This document shows positions 39,342-50,757 of a stretch of 64,000 bases of DNA, piece after piece. Within the stretch, counting starts at the first letter, position 1; each line of letters opens with the position of its first letter. The DNA is taken from NCBI RefSeq assembly GCF_019649055.1, contig NW_026570304.1, positions 124,001-188,000 of the forward strand, in the 5' to 3' direction. The position numbers were made by a program, and so were the translations under genes. The notes beneath the pieces are model-generated. The model was not told where the DNA came from. It made no database searches and was given only the letters and a program-made list of their open reading frames with translations. This DNA is from Paramacrobiotus metropolitanus (lineage: Eukaryota > Tardigrada > Eutardigrada > Parachela > Macrobiotidae).

Positions 39342-39613
39342 TTATGTCGCCAGTTGTTTGTAGAACGTCTTGAGGAACTTGACAAACACCGACCGACACA
39401 CCATGTTGACGCCGGTGGTGCATACCAAGGTCACGGCCTCGTTGAACTCCGGCTCCGTGTTGGACGCGCTCAGCGCCGACTGCCCGGCAACGCAGCGCAC
39501 GTCCAGGACGCTGGGCGACGCCGTCGGCTGCAGTCGGTGCGGCTGGCGCAGGATGCACTCGTGCATGTCGCGCAGGACGTGCCGGCATTTCAGGGTGTTG
39601 TCCACCGGCTCGG
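39342..39613 (-). CDS. Orphan 3' exon, cysteine-bearing, unrecognised
   Basis: After an acceptor (ggcattcag) the minus strand has a clean GC-rich 90-codon frame ending in TAA at 39342. It starts Glu-Pro-Val-Asp-Asn-Thr, carries five cysteines (in CRHVLRDMHEC, DVRC, TLVC, NMVC) and ends VKFLKTFYKQLAT. Its composition matches real exons of this genome, unlike the flanks. Upstream exons cannot be found: directly 5' lies a Harbinger transposase fragment and then a plus-strand MFS remnant. It may be the last exon of a gene cut by insertion, or have a distant 5' end. Confidence 0.5.
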
Positions 39614-39629
39614 CTGAATGCCTCTGTTT

Positions 39630-39852
39630 CAATAACGCTGCATCTCTGCTTCCGGTTGTAGTAACCTTCTGGGCCCTCAGACGGAGCATTAATATAAATA
39701 TGCGAACCATCCACGGCGCCAATAATTTCTGGACACCAAACTGCACCCTTTCCACGAAAGGCAGTGCTGCAGTCTTCCGCATATTGCTCGACTTGGGCCG
39801 GTGTAAAGGGTTGGTTTAATGAATCACTATAACGTCCCTTCATAGCATTCAA
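39630..39852 (-). mobile_element. PIF/Harbinger transposase fragment
   Basis: The minus-strand frame contains CPEIIGAVDGSHIYINAPSE followed by GYYNRKQ. This is the first-aspartate region of the DDE_Tnp_4 nuclease of PIF/Harbinger (HARBI1) transposases, where IGAxDGTHI and NRK are standard. The homology stops just after NRK, so the other catalytic acidic residues are missing and the copy is dead. It lies immediately 5' of the orphan exon at 39342-39613. Confidence 0.8.
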
Positions 39853-39905
39853 AAATTTTGCATTCCATCAAGAATTTGTAACTAATCTCCTCCGCTGTTC
39901 TCTAG

Positions 39906-40560
39906 GAAATGTACGATTACTCGGAAGCCAAAGCCGCCGTCGTCGTCGGAATAATACCGGACATCAGTGTGATAGCACCCCTTATTGGTTGGCTAATCGA
40001 TAAACACGGAAACCGGGACGTAATACCCAGCCTGTTACACTGCGTCTTCTCGTGGGCTTATTAATAATTGCTCCCATCCCCGCTGGTGCGGCGATGATGG
40101 TGCACGTGGGTCTGAGTTTTCTGGCTGTATCGTTTTCCATGGATATCGCCTGTTTCTGGAGCAACATACCGGTGCTGATGGCTGTTCCGGCATTAGCGGT
40201 GTAGCCATCGGTGTGGCGATCGCCAGTGATCATGAGTTGTTGGCCAGTGGGTTGCTGTGGCTCATCAGTGGGTTTATTTTGTACAACAATTCGAACACCA
40301 CAGATATAAGATGGATGAATTTCTTCGTATTGGTATCAATGTTCGCTGGCACTGCTTTGGTGTTTACGGTGATATTGTTGTGGCACGGTTGGAGAAAAGG
40401 GGGATGGAAGCTCCGTCGGGCAGCTGGTGCATGGAGGTCTAGACTCAACGCCCGCCATTGTGGCGGCAGAGGGAGCTCCGCGCCGTTACCGGACGAAGGG
40501 GAAACAACAATACTGACGAGCCACAAGATTTCGCGTTATGATTCCATCGGTTCCAGATGA
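39906..40560 (+). pseudogene. Major facilitator (MFSD1-like) transporter, C-terminal remnant
   Basis: After a good acceptor (gttctctag) the frame reads EMYDYSEAKAAVVVGIIPDI, then IAPLIGWLIDKHGNRD: a membrane helix and the cytoplasmic DxxG-R loop of MFS carriers. Homology then moves to a second frame (GLLIIAPIPAGAAMMVHVG, SMDIACFWSNIP) and again to a third (SGVAIGVAIASDHEL, then WLISGFIL). Helix order resembles the C-terminal half of MFSD1, a lysosomal dipeptide transporter in mammals. Two single-base frame changes, near 40020 and 40195, break it, and no upstream exons are found. It is either a 3' fragment of a duplicated gene or a decayed gene. MFSD1 is the best match by eye; another MFS family is possible. 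Confidence 0.55.
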
Positions 40561-40823
40561 AGTTTATTAGTTAATCACTCCGGGACATAAATATCTTGTA
40601 TCAATATTAAGACTGTTAATATTTTGTTCAGGAGTAACGAAAATGATGTGAACCACGACCGGGGTCTATAAAGCGCTCGGTTTCATTTCATGCTGCTTCC
40701 AAGTACGGTAATTCCAACCGTCGCAATTACGATAACGGAATAATTCTGACGTTGTAGGCTTCTGACAATTCCCTTACACTTTTGTACAAACGTACTTGGC
40801 CCCAGAGACCATGTTGCGCTACG
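40561..40823. other. Short intergenic stretch, nothing recognised
   Basis: Between the MFS remnant and the left LTR I see no gene or repeat. Confidence 0.5.
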
Positions 40824-40827
40824 TCTT

Positions 40828-41111
40828 TGTTACGTGCTTTTTCTAAGGTGGAATACGCGGATGTAAAGTAGCTTTATTGATAGAAATAAGCCAGATGTTA
40901 TTAGCTAGTTGAGCCTGATGTAAAGCTAAAGAAAGATACAGTAGCAAGCCGGTTTTATACCGAGCTGCTGGTAAGAAACTGTATAAATAGAACATTGTAG
41001 GTGGAACTAAAGTAAGTGTAACAGAAGTACATAAAAGGATACAGTACATATAAGGAGATAGTAATTATAGATATAGTGTACGTATAGTACTTATGTAATG
41101 TACTCGTAACA
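40828..41111 (-). repeat. LTR copy 1 (3' LTR if element is minus)
   Basis: 284 bp with inverted ends TGTTAC...GTAACA. It contains ctgtataaatag, TATA-like on the plus strand. It matches 43625-43905 almost base for base. Confidence 0.88.
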
Positions 41112-43624
41112 TTCCCCCCATAAAACAAAATCGTCCTCGATTTTAATTAGTAATAAAAGATCAAGAATAAAAGAAAGGTAAAATTAATGCTGAATACGTG
41201 GGAGTCCATTGCGTTGTAGGCGGACTTCGGTTAGGGCAAGTTCTGATCCGGTATAACGGGTGGTCCAATTTTGGCTTCTGTTTCATGGTTTCTCACTGTT
41301 CAGGTTCCATCCTGGTTTTCTTGATTAGTTCGGGCGAAATTTTCATTTGCTCTTTGGATCGCCTCAGGGGAATAACGTGCGGCGATTGGGCGAACCAGTC
41401 GTGCTGGCAGTATTAACGTTAATACGTGGTGAATGAACACATGCTGATAAGTCGTCATTCGAGACGCGTTGGTAAAACCACATTCGCAACAATTAAAAAT
41501 GGTATTGAACTGTTCGACGTTCAGAGTGTCGATATCGTGACAAATTGTTATGTCTCGGCTTTCGATGCACAGATTTAGATGAATATATTCGTAATTAGCA
41601 GTGCAGTAGATCAAAGGCGGGCTATCAAAATTAACTGGCGGCATGTTAGAAAATAAACCGAAAAATGAAAACAGATATTATTTTATCGGTATATTTACCG
41701 AGCGAATTTAAACTTTCGTATGTTAAATTGAAAGGTTATAACAGTACTGTGCTGTCATGCGCGCTAAAATCAAAACGGAAAAAGTAAACGAGCTCAAACT
41801 TGTTGACTTGAAAAGATTTAAATACTAGCAGCATCAGGAAATTGTGCTATAATTTACGCGTATAAGGGTGCACTAGTGAATGCAACTTTGACTGACGGTG
41901 CACTGTTGGCAATTGCTTTAAAATCTCTCAAAATTTGTGGATTGGCCAGATAAATATATATCAAATCTGATTTTAAAGGAAAGAAATATTTTCAGAATGT
42001 TTTCAGAAGGAGGATCGCTTAACTTCGTACGACTCTAACGCACGTTACAGCTTCAGAGAATGAGGATGCCGGTTACCATATAAGGAAGCGTTTCGATCAG
42101 TATTACAGGAGGCATATACACAGGCAGTGGTCCACGCACTGCGCTGAGCATAAAGGGACGGCCTCAAATAAACTGAATTCAGAGATGATGTGATGCGGCG
42201 GCATATAAGAGCAGAGAGCGCAAGGGAATAAAGAGCAAGATAGTAACAGACTGACAGCCTTCACGTATAGTGGATACTGCTTCACTTGGACTGCGCGAGT
42301 GTACGGCATTCAAATTTCAAGAGCGATCTGTTTTTAATATTCATCTTCGTCGACGGATTACAAACTTCAATCAGTCAGCACCGCTTTGGCCAGTATAGTA
42401 TAGTAAATTTTAAAAGACGTCGTACTGATGCGCAGAATTTATAGAGGAACGTTTCAAATGCAATATGCGGTTGGCTCGGTACCGGTAAGAAATATTTTAT
42501 TGACAATAATAAGTAAATAAACTGCAGTGCGGTATAGGAGACCGATAGCTGCTTGGGATATAATTGCTAAAGACATAAGGAAAATATTTATAAATAATTT
42601 TTCGTATAGAGAAAAACACGTATGCGGCATATCTGCCTCTTAAGTACAGAGACAATGCTGTACTATTACTGTAATAAAATTTAAAGTAAATTGAGTGCAT
42701 GCTGTGCTGACAAAACAGATAATAAGAAATGGAAGAAATACAGATCACTTCAACAGTACTTGGAAAGAACGTGGAAAACGATATCAAAGAACTCGACGAT
42801 CGATAATCATATTCGAAGCGATAATAATAATGTTAATTAATTTGGTCTCGTAAATTCCAATTAAAGACGGTAGATATGGTATTTACGAGTGTTTACTCGC
42901 TTCTCATGCTGCCTCTTCCCTCCTTGCGGAATATTGATGTTGCGCATTAACAGAAATTAGGAATAAATCGAATGAATTATAGTAGCTGCACAACGGTTTA
43001 ATTAATTATCGAAAAATTGCAGATGTTAATAAAATAAGATAAACACGGTGCACAGAATTCCATAATACAAAATGTGATTTACGGACGATGTAACGAGGTT
43101 CGAATAAATTATTTTAGTGCTGCAGATAACGCAAAGAAAGTAAAGGAAAGATAGCGAATAATGATTTGCCATATTTAGGCAGCAGTAATTTCTTTTTGAA
43201 CAAAGGTGAAGAACATAATAATGCTGCTAATATTTTTTTTTTTTAAAGAGATTTTTTGTTGAGACAGAATTTCCCAGCATTAAAAACCCTTGCGATATTT
43301 ACCAAGGACACGGTTGCACGCAGTATATTAGAATCATCATCCTGGGTGGCGGCATACAGCACAAGCATACGCTGAAATTATACAAAGAATGCCGGATTTA
43401 CGCAATATGTGATCCTTTCTCCTCCCTGGTATCGATAAACTCATCGGTGAAATAAAAGGTCATAGGGATACACTGATAAACGAAATAACAGCTCTTCACA
43501 GTATAGAACTTTAGGAAAGGTCAGGGGCATAAAATGAATTAATTAATATAGGTGGAAAAAAATAAAGGTCATGGGCACTCGTGTTGGTTAGGCAAAATAA
43601 CCAACAAAACCTGGAGCCGCAAGT

Positions 43625-43905
43625 TGTTGTGCTTTTTCTAAGGTGGAATACGCGGATGTAAAGTAGCTTTATTGATAGAAATAAGCCAGATGTTATTAGC
43701 TAGTTGAGCCTGATGTAAAGCTAAAGAAAGATACAGTAGCAAGCCGGTTTTATACCGAGCTGCTGGTAAGAAAACTGTATAAATAGAACATTGTAGGTGG
43801 AACTAAAGTAAGTGTAACAGAAGTACATAAAGGATACAGTACATATAAGGAATAGTAATTATAGATATAGTGTACGTATAGTACTTATGTAATGTACTCG
43901 TAACA
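43625..43905 (-). repeat. LTR copy 2 (5' LTR if element is minus)
   Basis: 281 bp, differing from copy 1 by a two-base loss at the TGTTAC end and single-base indels in three homopolymer runs. Such low divergence suggests recent insertion. Confidence 0.88.
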
Positions 43906-44235
43906 TCTTTAAAAGTTACTTGTCTAGCGCAACTTGACCTTTCGTTCAACGCTGGTAACATTTTTTGGTGTCACCAGCGCTGGTGTCACATTTCGCTGGT
44001 GACCCGCGAAATAGACATTTTTTCTAGTGTCTAGCATGTTTTTTTGTCCTTTAATTACCGTGATTATATCATATCAGTTTAAGGTCAGTTTTCTGCATGA
44101 GAATAAGCCATGCAGGTAGTTTTGTCTACGCCGAAAGTGGGTTTATTGGCTCCACTGATGAGCCTGTGTATATGTCTGCATTTCTTCCGTCTTTCCAAAT
44201 CCGCATGCGCAGGATAATAGTTGCATAATTATTAT

Positions 44236-44690
44236 GGGGGGGGGGGGGAGGGGGGGGAAGGGCCTTAAGTACCGGCTTTGGGGGGTCCATAGAATCTATG
44301 TTAAAAATTTTCCTTGGGGGGGGCACGGCACCGTGGCCCCATACCTCCCTACGCCACTGCATACTAGTAACCTCACCACTGCTCACCGTTTTTCCGGTGC
44401 GTTCCATGTTTAGCTTCATAAACGGGATAATGCAATATACGTACATTCATTTAATACCGTATTTATCGAATTAGAAGCCCAGGGTTACAAATATTTCAAA
44501 TGACCCACGGGGTGGGCTCCAAATACGGGCTTGTATTTAGGGGGGGGGGGCTTCCATTTTTCAAACCAGCTTTTTGGCATTTTTTAATATGGGCTTTATG
44601 GTATTTAGTTAAGCCCATGGGCCTCTATTTCGGGGGGGGGGGCGTATAACTTTCAAGCGACCTTAGGGGTGGGCTCTAATTACGGGGGGG
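44236..44690 (+). repeat. Cluster of seven G-runs (7-12 G each)
   Basis: Runs of G lie at 44236-44247, 44249-44255, 44278-44285, 44316-44323, 44540-44550, 44632-44642 and 44684-44690, between words such as gggctt and atttcggg that recur in diverged copies. The block looks like a decayed tandem or transposon-derived repeat and has strong quadruplex potential on the plus strand. All seven runs are on one strand. Confidence 0.8.
44345..44359 (-). mobile_element. Possible hAT-type element terminus
   Basis: Read on the minus strand this is CAGTGGCGTAGGGAG, and CAGTGGCGTA is a frequent terminus of hAT-family elements. No matching opposite end or 8-bp target duplication was found, so this is one end of a damaged copy at best. 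Confidence 0.3.
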
Positions 44691-45497
44691 CTTCAAATTC
44701 GATAATTACGGTATGTTGTATACATTCAATATGCATATACATGCATATATCGTACAATCATATCACTTTAATGCGTGTATCTGTTTATGCCGTACGCAAT
44801 GCATGTATAATAACATTCTTTAAAGTTAGAGTCACCGTTGTTGTCGAGATATATTATACACACATATATATTATACACACCGTAAAATCGTCATTTGGTT
44901 AAGTACTGTACTGTCAAATCGAAAAACGCGGAAGCAAGGGTGTAGTAACCCGTCTGTCGCCCCTGCTTGGATACCATCCTGGGCATACTGTACTTCTATG
45001 GATAATTGCTCCCGTCCAGACTGAAGCGGTCATAACTGCGGCCTTAATACGAGTATTTTGGCCTTATGAGGTTGCTGTTTACTTACGTGTAGTTGTATTA
45101 CGCGGTAGCCATTGGGCCCATCTGTGTGCAGTCAGTGCAGATGGTTTCAAATGAAATCATAAAAGATTTAAAAAAATTTTTATGTATACATTTCGGGAAA
45201 GTAGAAAAAATTTTTCTGTCATCGATTATATGTATGGGATCTAGGCTGGAAACTTATGTACTTGTATACGTATCAAGGGCAGCGTGCAGATTTATACAGA
45301 TGCAGCGAAGCCATTTTCTCACTGCTTGTTTAACTGAATAATAATCCGGCACAATAACAACAGAGTTTTTCGAAAATTTCGTTACATATCCGACAATAAA
45401 TAATTGCTATGCCTGTATAAATAAAGAAAGTAGCGACGAAATTATACTGCCTGTCTGCCCCCGTGTAATCCTGTCGGAAAAAAGGAAGCGCAAAATT

Positions 45498-47100
45498 TTA
45501 GGCATTGGCTGTTTTGATCAGCCATTTTGCGTGGCGTCCCATGAGCTTCTCGCGATCGGGCAGCTTGTGGAGGTTCATGGTATACAGCTGACGGAGATTG
45601 TGCCGGCATTCTGCATGATTACATATTGCTGCCATGGATGAACCACTGGATTCGAAGGAAGGATGGATTTCTACCCAAAGTCGTATCAGTTTTGCCATCT
45701 GTCGATGAATCTAAAGTGTGTAATTGTAAAGCGTATATTCGGAAGCGATGGGTTCAGGTACGAATTTGTAAAAAAGACCGCCCGCCCGACATTCATACGT
45801 TGATTTCCTTTCGTTTGAGAATTTTGTGCACGTAGGTATACATGAAATTTACGTCATACTATATATACAATGTAGATAATAGGGCAAATTATGCAAGTGG
45901 AATCCAAAATGCCTGTGCACATATAACTGTGTAATTTTAATCTTTTTAATGCCAGATTATGGGCGGACCAGGGCGGTCAAGGTTTATACCCAATCTAAAA
46001 CCGCACTCGTAGACGTACACTTAATTAAAAATAATAATTAAATAATGCAACGAATGAAATACGTTCTAGTTATGCATCTTATAATTCAGCAAAATCTTTG
46101 CTAGTAGTATCACGACGAGCGCATTGTAAGGGAAATATTGCTCTGGTCGAATTCCAGGATAGACCCGTAATCTGGAGCCTTCGATAAGGGAAGTGAATAG
46201 GAGGATTACCATCACCCCAATCCCAACCGTCAGAAACTGTCGCTGATGCGAGTTCATGGTAACCGACGAATGATTTTAAGAGCAATGATATGGAATGCGT
46301 CGTCTACGTACTTTGAAATACTGAGCCTGTCAAATTAATTATGTTAGTAAAACATGCTTAAATCTTCAGCATCACAACATGAGATCGTGTTGTAAATTCA
46401 AAAACTGTAGATAAACTATCTGACGACAATGGAAAACAATCTTCGAAAATGGTCCCGAATGGCAGATTGGGGATGCACATTTCCGAATGGTGCTGTTTAT
46501 ATACCTATGGAATAATACTGCATTAAGCGTTCAACCGTTGTACTGTACGTTGCCATCGATTATTGAACTGTTATAAAGGTTAACAGAATGTGCCGAAAAG
46601 GTTACGGTTACGGATGTTCGTTCATCCATAATCTTCCAGGTCATGATCATTCACGGTAATCTGCAGATGTATAATGTAACACTAGTTACTGTTCCTGCTA
46701 ATTGCCTCAGTTGTATTGCAAACAACACCTCTTAATTAAGTCACTCGTTATGGCCGGGGCGGAGGAAGTGCTCTCTCTGGGGACGATGTTCGAGTTTTTG
46801 CGGCATATGAGCTGTCATACCACCTGCGGCAAGGGACGAGGAGCTCCATTCATATCTTACTCATCGCAGTACGCAGTAGATCATGATCATTGTTCGCACC
46901 AGTTGAAACGATGAGAAATTTTTGTTGCGTTGATCGTTCCCTAATCCACCTTAGTACTGTTCGTGCAATTCCCGATTTTTTGCAAGCAAAGGATTCCCCA
47001 CTTGAGGAATACATATCATCCACAAATACACTGCCAGGTCGAAGCTATCTGGATTTCAACAACAGACCAAACCTGATTTTAATTTTAGTTTGACTTGAAA
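45498..47100 (-). other. Scattered coding-like minus-strand fragments, unrecognised
   Basis: Three minus-strand frames look more protein-like than chance: about 47060-46860 (VLRWIRERSTQQKFLIVSTG, then NNDHDLLRTAMSK, ending in a stop), 46257-46066 (63 aa with two hydrophobic segments, VGIGVMVILLFTSL and ALVVILLAKILL), and 45698-45498 (ends REKLMGRHAKWLIKTANA). No splice-consistent gene joins them and no family is recognised. Given the decayed neighbours they may be remnants of one or more lost genes. Confidence 0.25.
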
Positions 47101-47334
47101 AAGCGAAAAACCTGCAAACGCAGTCATTTTATTTTTTTATTTTACTTAATTTACGATGGCCATCTGACCGTGTAGCGCCGTGTAATTGTCTAACCGCAGA
47201 TTTCGAAATTGTAATTGGATAAACAACTGCGCCGGGGCGCGGTTGTTAAACAGCCTTTAGTTGCTTTCAAAATCAGGCACAAGAATCAGAAAACCTCTGC
47301 ATATGTATGAAGAAACCGGTTTTCTGCTGCTTTC

Positions 47335-48813
47335 TCAGTTGAACGCAAATGTAGAAGGAAATCTTTCGGCTAAGCCTTTGAGGTCTTCCCGGGCAAGATT
47401 CTTAGCCATCCATGTATTCACTTTTTCATTCACTTCCGGTGTCAGATGCTCTCGCCAAGCGCCTGGCACCCCTGTAGTTATTCGAATTAATATAACTGAC
47501 AAAATAAATTATTCTGTGTAATTGGGCTGTAATATTTTCCCGTAAGCGTTGATTTACCGGAACGAAGAAACGGGGAAATATTGTGATCGTAGATACCGGC
47601 AATGTGTTTGTCGTAGCGATTAGTCAGTGGGTTAGCTTTCATCGAATCAAAAGAGCACACTCGCTCCATGACCGTTAACTGTTCTTCTGTTAAATCTTTT
47701 CCCAAGAACTTGCCGATCCGTTTGGCTGTATCATGGAAATTCTGCAACAGGAAATCCATAGTTGAATTGCGTTTAGCTACCAACCTCGGTAATTTCTTCG
47801 AAGGACACAATAAGGACATTGGGGTGGTCTCGCATCTTCCACTAGCTGACCAAATGGTCGAAATATGGACCATACATGATTTTGTCCGTGACGAAGGCGT
47901 CAACGTTATCACTAAGGTCACCGGTATATTTGGAAAGAATGCGTGAAATAAAATGGTAGTACAAGACCACCATTACGTTTTTCAAATTTCTGATGTGGTA
48001 AATGTCAGAGACCGCTCACTCGAGGCGGTAGACACCTCTTGTGGCTTTCTCTGTCGCCCGCCCGCACATGGCAACGCCATTCGTGCCGCGCTATTACGCT
48101 GCTCACTCAGGGTATACTTTGTCTACGCTGACCAATCAGCGCATTTCTGCACTCTTGGGGGCGTAGCCCAGCGCTTACGAGCGATTCTATGCTTTACGGC
48201 ATCAGCTGTTGCATACCTGCAGCACGCTGCATCAGTTATCACGATACTGACTTGCGCGCTTGCAGCTACTTTTTTCCACAGTGATACCGCATTGGTTTTC
48301 TGTTGGTTTTTGGTTGTTGCTTTATTGTTACCAATAAAGGCATATTTGCCTCATTTCTTCCTGCTTCTGTGTCATATCTGACATAAACAATCTGCAAATT
48401 ATAATTAAATGTACAAAAACGAGCGCAACTGCGAATAATTTATAGAAAGAGGAAAATTCGGTTTTCGCAAGGGCGCGCAGTACTTTGGCTCCGTTAGGCA
48501 GTACGCTAAGTGGAGACGCATCGTATCCCAAATTAATGAGTGAAGTGTGTTCGTCCGCCTTCAAGCTTAAGCAAATCATCAGTGGACCGTGGTCCCTATT
48601 CGTTGAGAGGAGTACAGAATTCGAAAAAAGGGATTTTACGATCCAAATGTGCCCCCGCTTCCATAAACACGGGATCGGCATCATGCTGAATCATTTCGAC
48701 GATTGCCGATAACCGGGAAGATCCTATAAAGAATCGACCGTACAGACTGTACAATATCAGTACGTCGTGATCTTCTTGCAGTACTAAGGACCGTTTAATT
48801 TTAAGCACAGTTA
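47335..48813 (-). pseudogene. Cytosolic sulfotransferase (SULT) remnant
   Basis: The C-terminal half is clear. Exon 47471-47335 reads GVPGAWREHLTPEVNEK, then WMAKNL. Exon 47741-47558 reads KRIGKFLGKDLTEEQL, then CSFDSMKANPLTN and ISPFLRSG. An exon from about 48000 down to 47785 reads HIRNLKNVMVVLYYHF, then NVLIVSFEEITE. These are standard SULT motifs (RNPKDVxVSYYH, FLGK, FxxMK, GxxGxW), which bind PAPS in active enzymes. A TAG at 47842-47844 replaces a usually conserved Trp. Near 48800-48600 a fragment reads IVEMIQHDADP, then RKIPFFEF, the region after the PAPS loop, but the YPKSGTTW loop itself is missing. One intron is 43 bp (47742-47784). With a nonsense codon and a lost PAPS loop it cannot make an active enzyme. 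Confidence 0.75.
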
Positions 48814-50757
48814 TAATTAATTAGTGGCGCCAGTTCTGTGGCATCAGCAACTGCCACACTACTCACGCTACGTAAACCGTTTGCTACTGCAGATAACACC
48901 TTAGAAACTAATTAAATTCTCAGCGCAGTAGTAGCAGTATAAATGTACAATATACCGTACTCTGAAACTGATAACTTTTTAAAACCCTTAATCTGATCTG
49001 TAGTTTATCATGCAAATAAAAGCTAGAAAAATATCTCACTGCGATTACTTCTATGCGTTGAGCGTAGGTCCGCAATAATGCTGTAACACTGCTAACTGCT
49101 TGTTCACTGCACTTTCAATGTCCCCAATACCTGGTTTCGGGAAACCGGAAACAGCGACGTCTTCCCGGCGAGCAACCCACGCATTAACATCCGGCTGCAC
49201 AAGGTAGAATGGAAAGTGAGTGTTTGTACTTTTGTATGGCTTGCTGCAATGCGACACAATTGAAAGCCGGTGCGAGCATCAACATTACAATAACCTTACC
49301 ATACAATTTTGTGAACGTTTTAAGCAGCAAATCAGAGAGCCCGGTAACAGAAAACTCGTGGTGTGCAGCAGAATGAATGAAGGTGATGCCAAAACGATTC
49401 TTTTTTCAATCTAGAAAAATACCTAGACCACGACCACGAGGCTTGGTGAATCTGAAACAGCCTCCAAACATTTTTTTTCAATTTTGTGCCAAATTTGGCC
49501 TACCTTGGCACAGTTGGACTGATTTGTGCTTGGAAATGAATCATCACATACCCGCAGTATCATACTATACGTCGTAGACGTACTGTCTCACATTGTCTGT
49601 CATATCTATATAATTATTCTTGTAAACGACGGCACATCTTTAATGTCATTAATTTTTAGTGGAGCTTAGATACATTGGTTAAATACTAATAATCTCGCGT
49701 AAGTACTTACACGAGATATTACGGTACGAGATAATAAGTGCAGGTGCATTGCAGTAATAAACTGCTATAAGTACAACGTTAACAAAAAAAAATATTATAC
49801 AGATACGGTACTTACTCTAGAGTAGGTCTTTGCGCATGTATGCACGTCTAAATCCTACTGCAAAATAACGTTGATTTTAGGTTTTCAGATTTTTTGACTA
49901 CATATATAAACACTGCTTTTAATGAAGTATAGGTTCCACCATTTATTTTGTACAAACATGAAACACGTGTACTTAATACTTAATACTAATCAATAGTCGC
50001 CCCAGAATATATGAATATCATTATTGTGATTTAAAAACTCATATGCGGACTCGGACGGCGGACGCAAATTATAAGCATTGCCGGAAAAGCGCATACTAAT
50101 TATAAGTTGTTATTAGCTTTAATTAAGGGCTCACTTGGATAAGTATCGTATACTTTTATATTTAAAAACGCTACATGAAGCGCCATTTAAAAACCATTTT
50201 AATTTAATAAACTAAACCGACGAAGATTTAATATGAGCCATCCGCCAGCAAACGATCCACCCGCGGCCTTGTCGGTGCGCGTGAAGACCTGAAACTGGAA
50301 ATCATTACAGCTAAAACTGAACCGAAATCAGACGCCGGAGAAAAGATGACAGCTAGCTTATTCTTCAAATTATATTAAAACAGAAAAACGAATTCAGTGA
50401 AAACCCAAAACTCTAAACCGATTTGAAAAACGAAATGAACCCACGCACTGCACGCGGGTGACGGGCCCGAGCATTTGCTTTTGGATTACTGCCACCCGCC
50501 CTACGAGCGGCAATTTATACTGATGCCATCAGAGAAGGGTAGACTGATTATGACTTGTAATTTTCTCGTTTTGTCAGTTGCCATTGAGTTTGCAAAATTT
50601 GTGTGGTGGTCAATTTTTTTTTGGTAGTAAAGACATTTTAAAAAGATTTTTGCAAATGAAGTACCGAAGTGCTTAACTCTTCCAAGATTAATGAAAGTTC
50701 CCATCTAAGGTCGCTGCACACTCCTCGGCAGCGAATCGTTTTCGTTCAGACGTCAAC
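48814..50757. other. AT-rich intergenic stretch
   Basis: No exon is supported. An imperfect 26-bp palindrome with one mismatched pair lies at 49692-49717 (half-site atctcgcgtaagt). Confidence 0.45.

Larger units (their letters stand above)
40824..43909 (-). mobile_element. Non-autonomous LTR retrotransposon, 3.08 kb
   Basis: Two direct repeats of about 280 bp lie at 40828-41111 and 43625-43905. They are nearly identical, differing by a few one- or two-base indels. The left copy begins TGTTAC and ends GTAACA. Outside them the 4-bp word tctt is repeated (40824-40827 and 43906-43909), a target-site duplication of the size usual for Gypsy-type elements. Just inside the left repeat the complement of ttcccccc is a polypurine tract, so the element probably reads on the minus strand. 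The 2.5-kb interior has no gag, protease, reverse transcriptase or integrase; the longest frame (41644-41300, minus) has only a vague C2H2-like pattern. It is therefore a TRIM/LARD-like element. I could not identify a primer-binding site. Confidence 0.85.
43910..45497. other. Repeat-rich stretch without genes
   Basis: No exon is supported. It holds the G-run block at 44236-44690, a likely hAT-type element end at 44348-44359 and a twice-repeated atatattatacacac word at about 44847-44880. Confidence 0.45.

Noticed and set aside
41300-41644. 114-codon minus-strand frame inside the LTR element, with a C2H2-like pattern
   Set aside because: Spacing of Cys and His is only loosely zinc-finger-like and there is one instance; not enough to call gag or a captured gene.
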